Assembly (NCBI GenBank): GCA_017631275.1
Contig: JAGBTQ010000025.1
Location: forward strand, 1 to 64,000
DNA from: Alistipes sp.
GTDB taxonomy: Bacteria; Bacteroidota; Bacteroidia; Bacteroidales; Rikenellaceae
Direction of reading: 5' to 3'
Length of the DNA stretch: 64,000 nucleotides
The position numbers and the translations under genes were made by a program. Within the stretch, counting starts at the first letter, position 1; every line of letters begins with the position of its first letter. The notes under the pieces were generated by a model, which saw only the letters and a list, made by a program, of their open reading frames with translations, searched no databases and had not been told where the DNA came from. Below, piece by piece: positions 16,112-25,711 of the stretch.

Positions 16112-17218
16112 TTAGATCTTGGGCTTGCGCTCGATGAAAAATGCGAGTACCATTTGCATGGTGTCGATAATCGCTGATTTTTCGTAGAGCTTGCGATATT
16201 TCCAACCACCAAATAGCTTGTTTCGAATAATCATTAAGCGCTTCTTAAACTTTGATGCGCCTGTGTTGTGAATAGAGTGATTGCTATTTAAAATGTCATC
16301 TAGCACCTTGTCGGCAAAGTCACTCTGCTGATGTATCTCACTGTTTGTAATTATCAAACCCAGGTGCTTAACAGATATTGCTGTAAGCGCATCTACAAAC
16401 TTGGTGTAGTGCATTCTGTCGCACCACGTATAGAAACTTTTCCAGTCAATATTATCTTGCTCTGCCTTAAGTAGATATGCCCAATCGAGAACATGACGAA
16501 GCTTTATGCCCTCTGTCAGGAAGTGTCCAAAGCTGTGTGCCGTAAGAAATAAAGCATTGAAATCGGCACATGGACGTAACAAGTGTGAGCCCTCAATGGG
16601 TGTCGATGGCTTTGTTGCAATAAGATGCTGAAGATGTCTTTCGAAAGCTTTACGATCCTTGCTACCACGAATAGCGGTGCAAAAGGCGTGGTTTTCAACC
16701 ATCAACCCCTTGTAGTTGATGTGCGAATGCTTGTAGAAATCTCTCTCAACCTTAGCACCAACTCTCTCAGCAATCTTGTTGCCATCTTCGTAATGACAAA
16801 CGAATTTGCCATCCTCCATAGTAGTTGCAAGATAGCAATCTAGGTCGCCACACTCACGATACTCAGGTGTAGGGTAGTAACCACTAATTGCAAGACCCTT
16901 AAGCACATACGTATTTATTCCCTCTTTAGCAAAGGCATCTGCCAATTCCATCGCTAGTTGCCTCTGCTTATTGTACCTACTCTTAATCTTCTCAGCACCT
17001 AGTGCCCACTGCAACTTTAGCGTCTTGTCGGGTAATTGATTTGAAATAAGTATGCCATCATTAGCGAGTTTACATATTGTATCCCATACAATAGCATATA
17101 CCCCTTGTCGAGAAGATTGTTTTAGGAGTTCTCTCCAATCGCAATGACCTATGTTATTATGATCATTAATAGCGTGGCCTAAATATGATTGTAAGAAATA
17201 AAATAGACTGGTTTCCAA
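16112..17218 (-). CDS. Nucleotidyltransferase-like protein (NTP_transf_5 type)
   Basis: 368 residues. The central motif YVLKGLAISGYYPTPEYREC followed by GDLDCYL is the nucleotidyltransferase-fold signature of the NTP_transf_5 family, often found in surface-polysaccharide clusters; the substrate is unknown. No ATG is available near the N-terminus. The likely start is TTG at 17218 (METSLFYF) with AGGAA a few bases upstream. It lies eight bases after the preceding glycosyltransferase gene. It marks the left end of the AT-rich part of the operon. Confidence 0.75.
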   Translation of the reverse strand: METSLFYFLQSYLGHAINDHNNIGHCDWRELLKQSSRQGVYAIVWDTICKLANDGILISNQLPDKTLKLQWALGAEKIKSRYNKQRQLAMELADAFAKEGINTYVLKGLAISGYYPTPEYRECGDLDCYLATTMEDGKFVCHYEDGNKIAERVGAKVERDFYKHSHINYKGLMVENHAFCTAIRGSKDRKAFERHLQHLIATKPSTPIEGSHLLRPCADFNALFLTAHSFGHFLTEGIKLRHVLDWAYLLKAEQDNIDWKSFYTWCDRMHYTKFVDALTAISVKHLGLIITNSEIHQQSDFADKVLDDILNSNHSIHNTGASKFKKRLMIIRNKLFGGWKYRKLYEKSAIIDTMQMVLAFFIERKPKI

Positions 17219-17226
17219 TGTTCCTA

Positions 17227-17982
17227 TTATTTTATAAACTTTAATACTCCCTTTATTGCATAGTGGCAGAAGTAATATAACGCTTTTATGAGTGGTAATC
17301 TCTCTATGTCACGTAAAACCGTCCATTGACGTTTAGCCATCTTTAACTTTTGAGCGGAACGAGAGTTTCCTACTATTCGATATATGGCTTCAACACTATT
17401 AGTGTTCAAGGCTACATATCCTTTTTTCAGGATTTCAAGAGCAAATACATAGTCCTCTTGACCAACGTGTTTGAACTGCATTAGTCCAGTTTTTGAAGAA
17501 TCGTACATCATTGTACCACAACCAATGTAGCCACTTTCTAATAACTTGTTATACGTAACAATTTTTGGCCCAACAATAATACGATTATTTCGAGTGCCAT
17601 CGAATCTTATCTTTTCATAATTTGAAAAAACTATACCTACTCCATCAGAAAATAGTTTTAGCTGATTTTCAAGTTTGGTTGGACAATACATGTCATCTGC
17701 ATCGAGGAATGTTATGAATTGACCTTGAGCTTGTTTTATACCAATATTTCGAGGCGATGTTGGGCTTCCTGATGGTTTGTCAGTTTTGAAATACTTAATT
17801 CTTGGATCCTTTGCAACATACTCGCTTATTATCTTCGCAGAGTTGTCCTTGGAACAATCGTCAACAATAATCATCTCCCAATGAGAATATGTCTGAGCAA
17901 TAACTGATTCTATTGTTTCACGAATAAATTGTTCAGCGTTATAGCAAGGTGTGATAATTGAAACAAGTGGTTTGTCTATCAT
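17227..17982 (-). CDS. Glycosyltransferase family 2
   Basis: 251 residues, GT-A fold: VSIITPCYNAEQFI at the N-terminus, IIVDDCSKD, and the metal-binding TFLDADDMY. It would add one sugar to the repeat unit at the inner membrane face. Donor and linkage cannot be predicted. It is AT-rich like its neighbours and part of the operon. Confidence 0.92.
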   Translation of the reverse strand: MIDKPLVSIITPCYNAEQFIRETIESVIAQTYSHWEMIIVDDCSKDNSAKIISEYVAKDPRIKYFKTDKPSGSPTSPRNIGIKQAQGQFITFLDADDMYCPTKLENQLKLFSDGVGIVFSNYEKIRFDGTRNNRIIVGPKIVTYNKLLESGYIGCGTMMYDSSKTGLMQFKHVGQEDYVFALEILKKGYVALNTNSVEAIYRIVGNSRSAQKLKMAKRQWTVLRDIERLPLIKALYYFCHYAIKGVLKFIK

Positions 17983-18073
17983 GATGCAGACAGGATTATT
18001 ATATAATGTTATTTAATATGCTCGTAGCATTTGTAGAAGATATTTGCAACGAGCATAAGTTGTATCTCACAAT

Positions 18074-18889
18074 TTATGCTGTGAATAGTATAGATTTAAT
18101 AGCGCCTAGAACTCTGGTAACAAAAAAGATAAAATTATAAGCGAATGGTTTTCTAATATATATTGTTATATACTCGCCTATCATTCTCATTGCGTTGATG
18201 AACTTTTGGGCTATTGTTCTTTTCCTTGTGATTGCACTATTTGCACGATATCTGCGGTAATATATAGCACTAGTCGATGTAAATCTTATGTTTTTAATTT
18301 TGTCAGAAATTAAGAACATATAAATGCTGTCCTCCCCATTTTTGAAGCGGATATCAAATCGCTTATGTTGTGTGTAACTTCTAGGTATGAGTTTCATGCA
18401 AGGCCCAGAAAAGAATTTTCTGACCTTAGATGACAGATAATTGCGATCTTCGTTGCAATATCTGTCATAGACTTTGTTGAGCCCATAATCTTGTAACTTG
18501 ACTTCTGGATGTCCATCATTAAAAGCGTATGGATAACATAGTGAAATCGTGTCTGGTGTAGCAATATTATATAATTCATCTAAATACGAGCTGGAGATAT
18601 AATCATCATCGTCGATGAATGTTATATATTCTCCCTTTGCTACATCTAGAGCAATATTACGCGCATTGGAAACTCCTCCAATATCGGTCTGAATAAAATT
18701 GACGTTATAACCAATAAAATTGTTGTTTATATACTCTTTTATCTGACTGTAATATGGTTCGTTACATCCATTAAGCACTATTATAAGTTCAAAATCACTC
18801 TTTGAGAATGTTTGATTTTTAATTGAGTCTAAACATTCCCATATGTATGATTGAGGTTTATATGTCGGAATTATAACTGAAATTTTCAT
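18074..18889 (-). CDS. Glycosyltransferase family 2
   Basis: 271 residues with ISVIIPTYKPQSYI at the N-terminus, ELIIVLNG, and the metal site TFIDDDDYISS. It is a polysaccharide repeat-unit glycosyltransferase of unknown specificity. A 91-base spacer separates it from the next gene; I see no terminator in it. Confidence 0.92.
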   Translation of the reverse strand: MKISVIIPTYKPQSYIWECLDSIKNQTFSKSDFELIIVLNGCNEPYYSQIKEYINNNFIGYNVNFIQTDIGGVSNARNIALDVAKGEYITFIDDDDYISSSYLDELYNIATPDTISLCYPYAFNDGHPEVKLQDYGLNKVYDRYCNEDRNYLSSKVRKFFSGPCMKLIPRSYTQHKRFDIRFKNGEDSIYMFLISDKIKNIRFTSTSAIYYRRYRANSAITRKRTIAQKFINAMRMIGEYITIYIRKPFAYNFIFFVTRVLGAIKSILFTA

Positions 18890-18895
18890 AACTTA

Positions 18896-19981
18896 TCAGT
18901 TTCCATACACTAATTCGTATTGCGCAGCTGTTTGCTTTATGTCGTAAGGTGCAAACGATTCTTTGCAATTATTTTTCATCTTAATTATTTCCTCGTCTGA
19001 TAGCCTCATATACTCTTTAAGCCTCTTATAATATTGCTCTTTAGACGAATCATCTGACAGTAAGCCATTATAGCCATGTTTAATTACATTTACTATTCCT
19101 CCCACAGGAGAACAAATAGGAATACATCCTACAGCTAAAGCCTCTAGTAATGTAACAGGTAATCCCTCCCATATTGATGGTAAGCACATGGCATCAGCAA
19201 AGTTGAAAAGAATAGGTATGTCACTTCTCTCTCCTAAGTAGATAATCCTATCACAAAAGAACGGTTGCATTTGTTGCATGATGGAATCATCTTGGTTTCC
19301 GCCAGCTATCAAGAGTACAGCATCGTATCCATTTTTAATCAACTTTGTGAAAGACTGACACAAGACTATTTGATTTTTTGCCTCATTAATTCGTCCAGCA
19401 TGTATGAAAATCTTCGTTGATGGCGTGATTTTATATTGTCCTAAAGGGTTTTCTGTTGTCGTGATAGTAGGTTTGGACACGCCATTGCAAATTAGCATAC
19501 TATCGGTTCCATATAATTTTGTAAAAGAGTCTTTTGATGCAGGTGAAATGGTGATTGGTTTTATAAGTCTCTTCTTGAAACACCATTTTTTTAGCCAAAG
19601 GAAACGTTTGTCCCAAGGACTATTTTCCATTACTGCATCACTATGTATTGTGTAGAAAAATTTCACTTTGCGATGTAACAATAGGACTGACATCGCGTAA
19701 TAGTAGAAGAATCCGTGAATGTGAACTACGTCGTAGCTACTAGTCTTAATCAATCGATATATTTGGAAAATTTCGGTAATGGAAAATCCCGGCTTTACTT
19801 TTCCTAATGATAAGCGCTTTACTCTTCTGTCGAGCTTATTCTCAAAAACATCTGAGGCTTTGGATGCAAAGATCGTTGCCAGTGTTACATCGTGACGCTC
19901 AACTACCTCATTGAGTAAAGCACAGATGATAGCCTCTATGCCACCTCCAGACATTGAGGTATGGATGTGTAGAATTTTCAT
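18896..19981 (-). CDS. Glycosyltransferase family 4 (GT-B fold)
   Basis: 361 residues. N-terminal HTSMSGGGIEAIICALLNE, donor-domain motifs IFIHAGRINEAKNQ and FNFADAMCLPSIWEGLPVTL with the EG/PxTLLEALA region typical of GT4. It would transfer a nucleotide-activated sugar to the growing lipid-linked oligosaccharide. It starts six bases after the polymerase gene. Confidence 0.93.
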   Translation of the reverse strand: MKILHIHTSMSGGGIEAIICALLNEVVERHDVTLATIFASKASDVFENKLDRRVKRLSLGKVKPGFSITEIFQIYRLIKTSSYDVVHIHGFFYYYAMSVLLLHRKVKFFYTIHSDAVMENSPWDKRFLWLKKWCFKKRLIKPITISPASKDSFTKLYGTDSMLICNGVSKPTITTTENPLGQYKITPSTKIFIHAGRINEAKNQIVLCQSFTKLIKNGYDAVLLIAGGNQDDSIMQQMQPFFCDRIIYLGERSDIPILFNFADAMCLPSIWEGLPVTLLEALAVGCIPICSPVGGIVNVIKHGYNGLLSDDSSKEQYYKRLKEYMRLSDEEIIKMKNNCKESFAPYDIKQTAAQYELVYGN

Positions 19982-19986
19982 TTAAG

Positions 19987-21105
19987 CTATGATACTAACT
20001 GATTATATAGTGTGTACAATAAGCGCAAAACAGAATACAATGCAAATAACAAGAAGAATCTATTATAGTGCTTATGTGGTATAACTTGATTTTTATAAAG
20101 TGTGCATATAATGATTATATTAGGTACATAGGCCATAAACATTAACCTATAACTAATCGGAGAATTAAATGAAAGAACAATTCCGAACGCAATACCAATT
20201 AAAACGAGTAGGGTTGCATAATTTGTAAAGCAACGCAATGTAAAATTTGAAGATATGTATTTAGATACATTGGTTTTCGTATAATAATATACAATAGGCA
20301 ATATCAAAGTTGTTATTTGTATGATATAGAGTAGTTGAGCTGCGATACCAGTAGCTTTAGCGTCAGATGTAATATATCTAGTTGCACTTTCTTGGATAAA
20401 TTCACCATATTCGTCATCGACCGCATTTGTAAGCAATAACTCAGAAATAATAGCTTCACCTGCCACAACTGCAAAAGCAATAAATGAGATTATGAAAAAT
20501 ATAAGAGAGTATTTATTTAGAGGTATAAATACGAAAGGAAAGAGTATTAGTGCAATAAACATACTTTTGTGAGCATTATACGCTAGTATAAATAGCGCCA
20601 ATCCCAAACAGATGCTTATTAAACGCCTTTTATCTGATTTTAAAATTACACTTACGCCGTAGAACAAACTTGTTATACCTAAAGAGACTCTAGCATATGA
20701 GAATGTGAGTAAAAAGTATACTACAAATAAAGCTATAGCCTGCCTATTGCTTATATTTAGATTTTGTAGTGTTTTTAAGAATAGAACGTATGCAACTAAC
20801 CATATGCAAAGCCTAAATAGCGAATAGTTGCCATTAACAAGATTGCCGAGCCAAATATATAGCGGCTCAAGATGAGATTGTTGTTCGGCATTAGGAAACC
20901 TAAAGTCTATCAATTCTAGGGATTCGATATAGCCATAGTAATCTGTGTCCCAGAATGCAAACACACAGAATAGTATTATCATAATGTGTGTTATAATAGG
21001 CGGCTTCCTGTTAACACATTGTCTATTATTGATGGCGTATATGAGCATGAAGGCAAACATTAAAATATTTACTAAAGTGCCCTCTATGCATTGAGAATTC
21101 AACAT
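19987..21105 (-). CDS. wzy: Wzy-like polysaccharide polymerase (EpsG family)
   Basis: 372 residues with about ten predicted membrane segments and a periplasmic loop (about 215-260) between them, the EpsG/Wzy layout. YSLFRLCIWLVAYVLF and FSYARVSLGITSLFYG resemble conserved EpsG stretches. It polymerises repeat units after flipping. It lies between glycosyltransferase genes in a Wzx/Wzy-type locus. The assignment is by topology and context. Confidence 0.8.
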   Translation of the reverse strand: MLNSQCIEGTLVNILMFAFMLIYAINNRQCVNRKPPIITHIMIILFCVFAFWDTDYYGYIESLELIDFRFPNAEQQSHLEPLYIWLGNLVNGNYSLFRLCIWLVAYVLFLKTLQNLNISNRQAIALFVVYFLLTFSYARVSLGITSLFYGVSVILKSDKRRLISICLGLALFILAYNAHKSMFIALILFPFVFIPLNKYSLIFFIISFIAFAVVAGEAIISELLLTNAVDDEYGEFIQESATRYITSDAKATGIAAQLLYIIQITTLILPIVYYYTKTNVSKYISSNFTLRCFTNYATLLVLIGIAFGIVLSFNSPISYRLMFMAYVPNIIIICTLYKNQVIPHKHYNRFFLLFALYSVLRLLYTLYNQLVS

Positions 21106-21107
21106 TG

Positions 21108-22001
21108 TTATTTTATCAGTAGTTTGTAGATAATTGAAATTAATTCTGCAATTTTCCCATATTTGTATTTATACCCATCTATCACTGCAAATTCTCCTAG
21201 CTGATTGTATGTGTGGCAACCTTTATTATACGGTGATAATGGGGATATCCTGCTGATTTCCTTTATGTGAAATTTGCTATTGTTGAAACATAGTTGCTGC
21301 AATACAACTTGCTGGCCATATCGTTCTTGGCAATTTTGAGTAGGGATATAAATATTTTCCTCCTCTTGTATTATAGAGCCCGCACCTCGTGCTATAGGTG
21401 CATCTAAGGCAATTGTTTGGTGAAGTTGATATGGCCCAGTTATATTCTCTGATTTGTATATGTGGATGTCATGGGCACCACCACAAAAATCCAAAGAATA
21501 TTTGGTAGTGAAAATATAATAAATATTGTTGAATTTTAAGATAGATGAGTCAACGACAGCTTCATTTAATATTACCGTTGGATTTATAAGATGCTTGCTA
21601 GTAACGTCGTACTCGTAGAGTGTCAACTGCCCAGATTGATAATTCTCTGGCATGATATATATCTTGCCATTATCCCTAAAAATTAGTGGGAATGAAAGAT
21701 GGGTATCTAGCTCTAGAATCTTAGTTGATTCAATAATACAAAGCGTCTTTAAGTCAACAACCAATTGCGATATAACGCCTTTATCCTCTTTTGCAATATA
21801 TTCTTCAACGAGAATATCTATTTTGTTATCGTCATAACTTAAGATAAATGGGTCTGCATACCAATTGCAGTGGGAAACACCTTTAATCCAATTAACCTTT
21901 ACGTTGTGCTCATTCTCGCTGAGTTTAATAGGACTAGTAATTCCTATATTCCAGACACACTCGCTAATTATCGCTTTTAATCGTTTTATAATATTCGTCA
22001 T
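21108..22001 (-). CDS. GINT1-N-like five-bladed propeller protein, putative transferase
   Basis: 297 residues from the ATG at 22001. CNWYADPFILSYDDNKIDIL, followed by VEEY and spaced propeller repeats, resembles the N-terminal domain of glucosamine-inositolphosphorylceramide transferase 1, a GH43-like beta-propeller seen in bacterial polysaccharide clusters. The bacterial function is not established; a transferase role in repeat-unit decoration is inferred. An in-frame TTG further upstream (22067) lies well inside the overlapping licD gene and is less likely. Confidence 0.65.
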   Translation of the reverse strand: MTNIIKRLKAIISECVWNIGITSPIKLSENEHNVKVNWIKGVSHCNWYADPFILSYDDNKIDILVEEYIAKEDKGVISQLVVDLKTLCIIESTKILELDTHLSFPLIFRDNGKIYIMPENYQSGQLTLYEYDVTSKHLINPTVILNEAVVDSSILKFNNIYYIFTTKYSLDFCGGAHDIHIYKSENITGPYQLHQTIALDAPIARGAGSIIQEEENIYIPTQNCQERYGQQVVLQQLCFNNSKFHIKEISRISPLSPYNKGCHTYNQLGEFAVIDGYKYKYGKIAELISIIYKLLIK

Positions 22002-22806
22002 CAATATAAATGCTTTGAGGTGCAACTCTAGAATGTACAGGTGGAATCTCCATATATGACTCTCCAAAAAGGTGTTTTAAATACTCGTCGTATTTCTCGG
22101 GAATATAGAAACTATAATCCTCGAATGTGTGTCTAACAGGAGTGCCATATATCTCTTTAGGCATAACTTGCTTGTTGTATCCATATCTACTTGTTGTACT
22201 ACAAACCCTACTAGTCTTTGTATTTTTATACTCCGACATAACTTCAACTCTTCGTTTTTTTAGAAGACTCAAAGGAATGATGCCCAGGATTATGGATACT
22301 ATCTTTTTTACAATATATTCTACTTTAGAATCTCTATAAAGATGAAATTGCTTTAGCTGAATAAGTCTATCTATTTTGTATAACTTATTTCGCTGTATGT
22401 GCATTAGCGTATCCTCATCTGGAACATTGTCTAGAGGAAAAACATCAATATACGTGTTCTTGCAATTTTTGTGATGACGCTCACTTTTGATATCCACATA
22501 AGTGTTTTTTATACATAATCTTGTTAGTGCGGGTATCAAATATGGGTCGCTCATATAGTTTTGAACGAAATATTTTTTGTTGTTAAAATGCTCTTTTGAT
22601 AGCAATAAGAACTTTTCATAGTCCTCTCTCATCATTGCAATGTCTATGTCGTCATCCCATGGAATAAATCCATTATGTCTTACCGCACCTAGACATGAAC
22701 CACCAATAAAGTAGTATTGTATATTGTTATTAGCGCAGAACGTATCTACCTCTTTCATTAGCTCCAATTGTAATAATTGAACCTCTCTGGTTGATAAAAG
22801 TTTCAT
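21964..22806 (-). CDS. licD: LicD family phosphotransferase
   Basis: 280 residues. LLQLELMKEVDTFCANNNI at the N-terminus and the core FIGGSCLGAVRHNGFIPWDD with the DDDID metal motif are diagnostic for LicD. LicD enzymes move phosphocholine, or in some loci other phospho-groups such as glycerol phosphate, from a CDP donor to glycans. The next gene upstream in the operon is a cytidylyltransferase that could make such a CDP donor. The 3' end overlaps the GINT1-like gene. Confidence 0.9.
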   Translation of the reverse strand: MKLLSTREVQLLQLELMKEVDTFCANNNIQYYFIGGSCLGAVRHNGFIPWDDDIDIAMMREDYEKFLLLSKEHFNNKKYFVQNYMSDPYLIPALTRLCIKNTYVDIKSERHHKNCKNTYIDVFPLDNVPDEDTLMHIQRNKLYKIDRLIQLKQFHLYRDSKVEYIVKKIVSIILGIIPLSLLKKRRVEVMSEYKNTKTSRVCSTTSRYGYNKQVMPKEIYGTPVRHTFEDYSFYIPEKYDEYLKHLFGESYMEIPPVHSRVAPQSIYIDDEYYKTIKSDN

Positions 22807-22807
22807 G

Positions 22808-23212
22808 CTATTTTAATATATCTCTCAAAAATGTTGAACTAATACCATCTGTATGTGGTAGATATACTATTTCTACCCCCAATGGTCTAAATTGCTTTTC
22901 AAAATTGTTCCAAGTATCTGTTCCTTGCCAGTCTGATCCTACAAACATCTTGTCGAACTTGTAATGCTCCCAAGCACGTAGTTTGTTTTTATCTATTTGA
23001 GGGACAACTTTATCTACATACCTGATGGCTTCTACTATTTTACAACGGTCCTCAAATGAAATTATTGGAGTTTTATTTTTGTCGTGCTGAACTAATTCAT
23101 CAGTGCTCACTCCAACTATCAAGAAGTCACATTGCTCTTTTGCTCTGCGAAGAATATTTAGGTGTCCTATGTGAAACATGTCGAAAACACCTGTGGTATA
23201 TCCTACAATCAT
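22808..23212 (-). CDS. Cytidylyltransferase (TagD/glycerol-3-phosphate type)
   Basis: 134 residues, the length of glycerol-3-phosphate cytidylyltransferase. TTGVFDMFHIGHLNILRRAK carries the HxGH signature, followed by RYVDKVVP and the C-terminal GISSTFLR (S/T-x-R). It would make a CDP-activated alcohol such as CDP-glycerol. The gene ends one base before licD starts, which suggests donor synthesis coupled to LicD transfer; the substrate is inferred. Confidence 0.88.
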   Translation of the reverse strand: MIVGYTTGVFDMFHIGHLNILRRAKEQCDFLIVGVSTDELVQHDKNKTPIISFEDRCKIVEAIRYVDKVVPQIDKNKLRAWEHYKFDKMFVGSDWQGTDTWNNFEKQFRPLGVEIVYLPHTDGISSTFLRDILK

Positions 23213-23221
23213 ATTGAGATT

Positions 23222-24157
23222 CTATTTATTTGTGGTTAGACTTGGATTAACAAGCCATTTGAAAACATGGATATTCATTGCTAAATGAATCATAAAAATA
23301 ATCAAAAGAAAATATATTATGATATTTGGCAAGTTTGCAGGTAAATTATAATACTCAACAATAGGTACTATCAAAAACTCAATTATTATTCCATGATATA
23401 GATAGTAGAATAGTGAGTGTTTGCCGATTTGGACCAGCCACGATACTTCGCGCTTTAGATTCCATATAGAAAATACACAAATTATCGAACAGACCATAAT
23501 GAAAATTTTATTGGGCAAATCGCGTATAGTGTAGTTGTCTGCACCTCTTAGCAATACACTTGCATTGGCTGGATAATATTCAAAAGCACAAACTAAACTT
23601 ACTATAACCAATAGCGCTATTGCTATAGTGTTGCTCCATATTTTTTGTTGTATTTTCCCAATTCTGAAATAGTATCCCATTAGAAAGAATGGTAGAAAAC
23701 TTATAGTTCGTTGGATAGATAGAACGCGCCCATATGGCAAGAATAAGCCAACGACCACTGCTGCCAATAGAGTTATTCCTAAATAAATATATGGCTTGTT
23801 GATGAGTTTGCTGGGTGTATATTTAAGTATTAATCGCCAAAAGATTAGACTTAGCAAATACCATAAAGTCCAATGAGGAATTAGAAAATATGTAAACGAA
23901 AAAGGACGCCCTAGAATAACAAGAATGATTATGTTTAAAACTTGAAATACTAATAGTGGCTTCAGTATAGTGAAAATGCTAGTGTCATCACGTTTAGATA
24001 AGTATCCAGAAATCAACACAAATAAAGGCATGTGGAATGTGTAGATTAAGTTCCACACTCCTGGCCATGAAAACTTAAGGCTTCCGATAAGGTGCCCCAA
24101 GATAACTAGTAGGATTAAAAAACCTTTAAGTGTATCAATACTTAAATCGCGTTTCAT
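23222..24157 (-). CDS. Membrane acyltransferase family 3
   Basis: 311 residues from the ATG at 24157, with about ten membrane helices. It begins RDLSIDTLKGFLILLVILGH, where the conserved early Asp and the GH motif are typical of acyltransferase-3 proteins, and it has YTFHMPLFVLISGY. It probably O-acetylates a sugar of the repeat unit. GGAG lies about 15 bases upstream of the start; an earlier in-frame TTG is less likely. Confidence 0.9.
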   Translation of the reverse strand: MKRDLSIDTLKGFLILLVILGHLIGSLKFSWPGVWNLIYTFHMPLFVLISGYLSKRDDTSIFTILKPLLVFQVLNIIILVILGRPFSFTYFLIPHWTLWYLLSLIFWRLILKYTPSKLINKPYIYLGITLLAAVVVGLFLPYGRVLSIQRTISFLPFFLMGYYFRIGKIQQKIWSNTIAIALLVIVSLVCAFEYYPANASVLLRGADNYTIRDLPNKIFIMVCSIICVFSIWNLKREVSWLVQIGKHSLFYYLYHGIIIEFLIVPIVEYYNLPANLPNIIIYFLLIIFMIHLAMNIHVFKWLVNPSLTTNK

Positions 24158-24167
24158 GTTTGTAGCT

Positions 24168-25706
24168 TTATTCTCCTGCAACCTTTAATCGAGCATTCTT
24201 CAATAATTGTTTCACAAAGCGCCTCTCATTGTTGTTTAGTCCAACAGCATATATGCTTGTTGGTATGGAGATGATGCTAGATATTAATACTGTAACAAGT
24301 CTCAAGAACCCCTCCTCCATAAAACTATGAATTGTTAATGGAATGATAAGTGACAATAATGAGACTATTGCGACTGGCCAAATGACATCTTGACAATACA
24401 AACCTAAAGAAAACTCTTTAACGATAGATTTTAAAACATATAGGGCCACAATTTGACGTATTATATCCAGACATAATATAACAATAAGAGCTATAGGTGG
24501 AATATCCCAGATAAGCATTGCTATATATACCAATAATACGGAAACAAGACTGATTGAACCTCCACATAGTTGATATGTTTTCATCTTTCCCGTGGCGTGT
24601 ACAATACCAGAAATTGCTGCATTAAGATTGTTTAAGAATGAGTTTAGGACAATTATGGTGACAAATATTGATGTTTGCTCAGGAATGTTATCACCCAACC
24701 ATATGTGAAGTACGTAGTTAATCTCTAGCAATATGGGAAGAGCTATCAATAAGAGGAAATAACAACTTATCTTGCTTATTGTGTAGGTTAAATTCAACGA
24801 GCGCTGAATATCTCCTTGGGCATATGATTGTACAACCTGAGGGCGTACGGGAATCGTGATATTTGTTACAAAACTCTGTAATCCTCCATTCACCTGGTTA
24901 GCAATTCCTCGAGCAGCATTTACAACAGGACCAAAAAATAGATTTAGGATTAAGTTTACACCTTGATCTTTCAGCATTTGTCCCAACGTTCCGAATATAT
25001 TCCATCCTGAAAAAGAGAGCATATCTCTGAATAAAGATGGTCTGAATATTTTCTCTATCTTAACTTCTTTAAAATTGCGTTTAGTGTACCATATGTATGC
25101 TAGTAGGTTGAACAGGGCAACAGATGCCATTATTACTCCATATAAAACGAGTGAGTCTGAGCTTAATAGAGGAATAATTAATACACCCGCCAATTTAATA
25201 GTGACATCCAAAACACTGATGAGTGCAAAAAAATCCATTTTTTCATGAGCCATAACAGCTGCAGTGTACGGCACTTGTATTATGTGAAGAACAAAAGTAA
25301 CAAGCGATAATTGAAAGATCCATTCAGCTGCGAACATGCGATCCTCTGGTATGACCATCTTGTTGTGTAAATACCATGTGCCAATAATTTCAGCCGGCAA
25401 TACAATTAATGCTGCCAATAATATTTGAATAACCATAGCCATGTTATACACACGACGTGCGCCGTCAACTCCATTCTTTCCAAGCTCAAAATTATAAAAT
25501 CGTTGAATGCCGTTGGATAGTGATGAGTTGAAGAATCCAAACATTGTTACAAATCCTGCAACGACATTGTATACTCCAAAGTCTACAACTCCGAGTATCT
25601 CAAGTATTACTCTCGAGGTGTAAAAAGTAATAAACATGACCACAATCATTCTTATGGTCATAAATAGACTGTTTTTAGCTATACGTTTATTACCAGTGTT
25701 AGACAT
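24168..25706 (-). CDS. wzx: Wzx-type oligosaccharide flippase
   Basis: 512 residues, 12-14 membrane helices of the MATE/polysaccharide-exporter fold. Family-like stretches are SLFMTIRMIVVMFITFYTSR at the N-terminus and GVYNVVAGFVTMFGFFNSSL. It moves undecaprenyl-linked repeat units across the inner membrane. The protein is long for Wzx but within the range seen in Bacteroidales. It lies directly downstream of the UDP-sugar dehydrogenase gene. Confidence 0.92.
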   Translation of the reverse strand: MSNTGNKRIAKNSLFMTIRMIVVMFITFYTSRVILEILGVVDFGVYNVVAGFVTMFGFFNSSLSNGIQRFYNFELGKNGVDGARRVYNMAMVIQILLAALIVLPAEIIGTWYLHNKMVIPEDRMFAAEWIFQLSLVTFVLHIIQVPYTAAVMAHEKMDFFALISVLDVTIKLAGVLIIPLLSSDSLVLYGVIMASVALFNLLAYIWYTKRNFKEVKIEKIFRPSLFRDMLSFSGWNIFGTLGQMLKDQGVNLILNLFFGPVVNAARGIANQVNGGLQSFVTNITIPVRPQVVQSYAQGDIQRSLNLTYTISKISCYFLLLIALPILLEINYVLHIWLGDNIPEQTSIFVTIIVLNSFLNNLNAAISGIVHATGKMKTYQLCGGSISLVSVLLVYIAMLIWDIPPIALIVILCLDIIRQIVALYVLKSIVKEFSLGLYCQDVIWPVAIVSLLSLIIPLTIHSFMEEGFLRLVTVLISSIISIPTSIYAVGLNNNERRFVKQLLKNARLKVAGE

Positions 25707-25711
25707 ACGAA

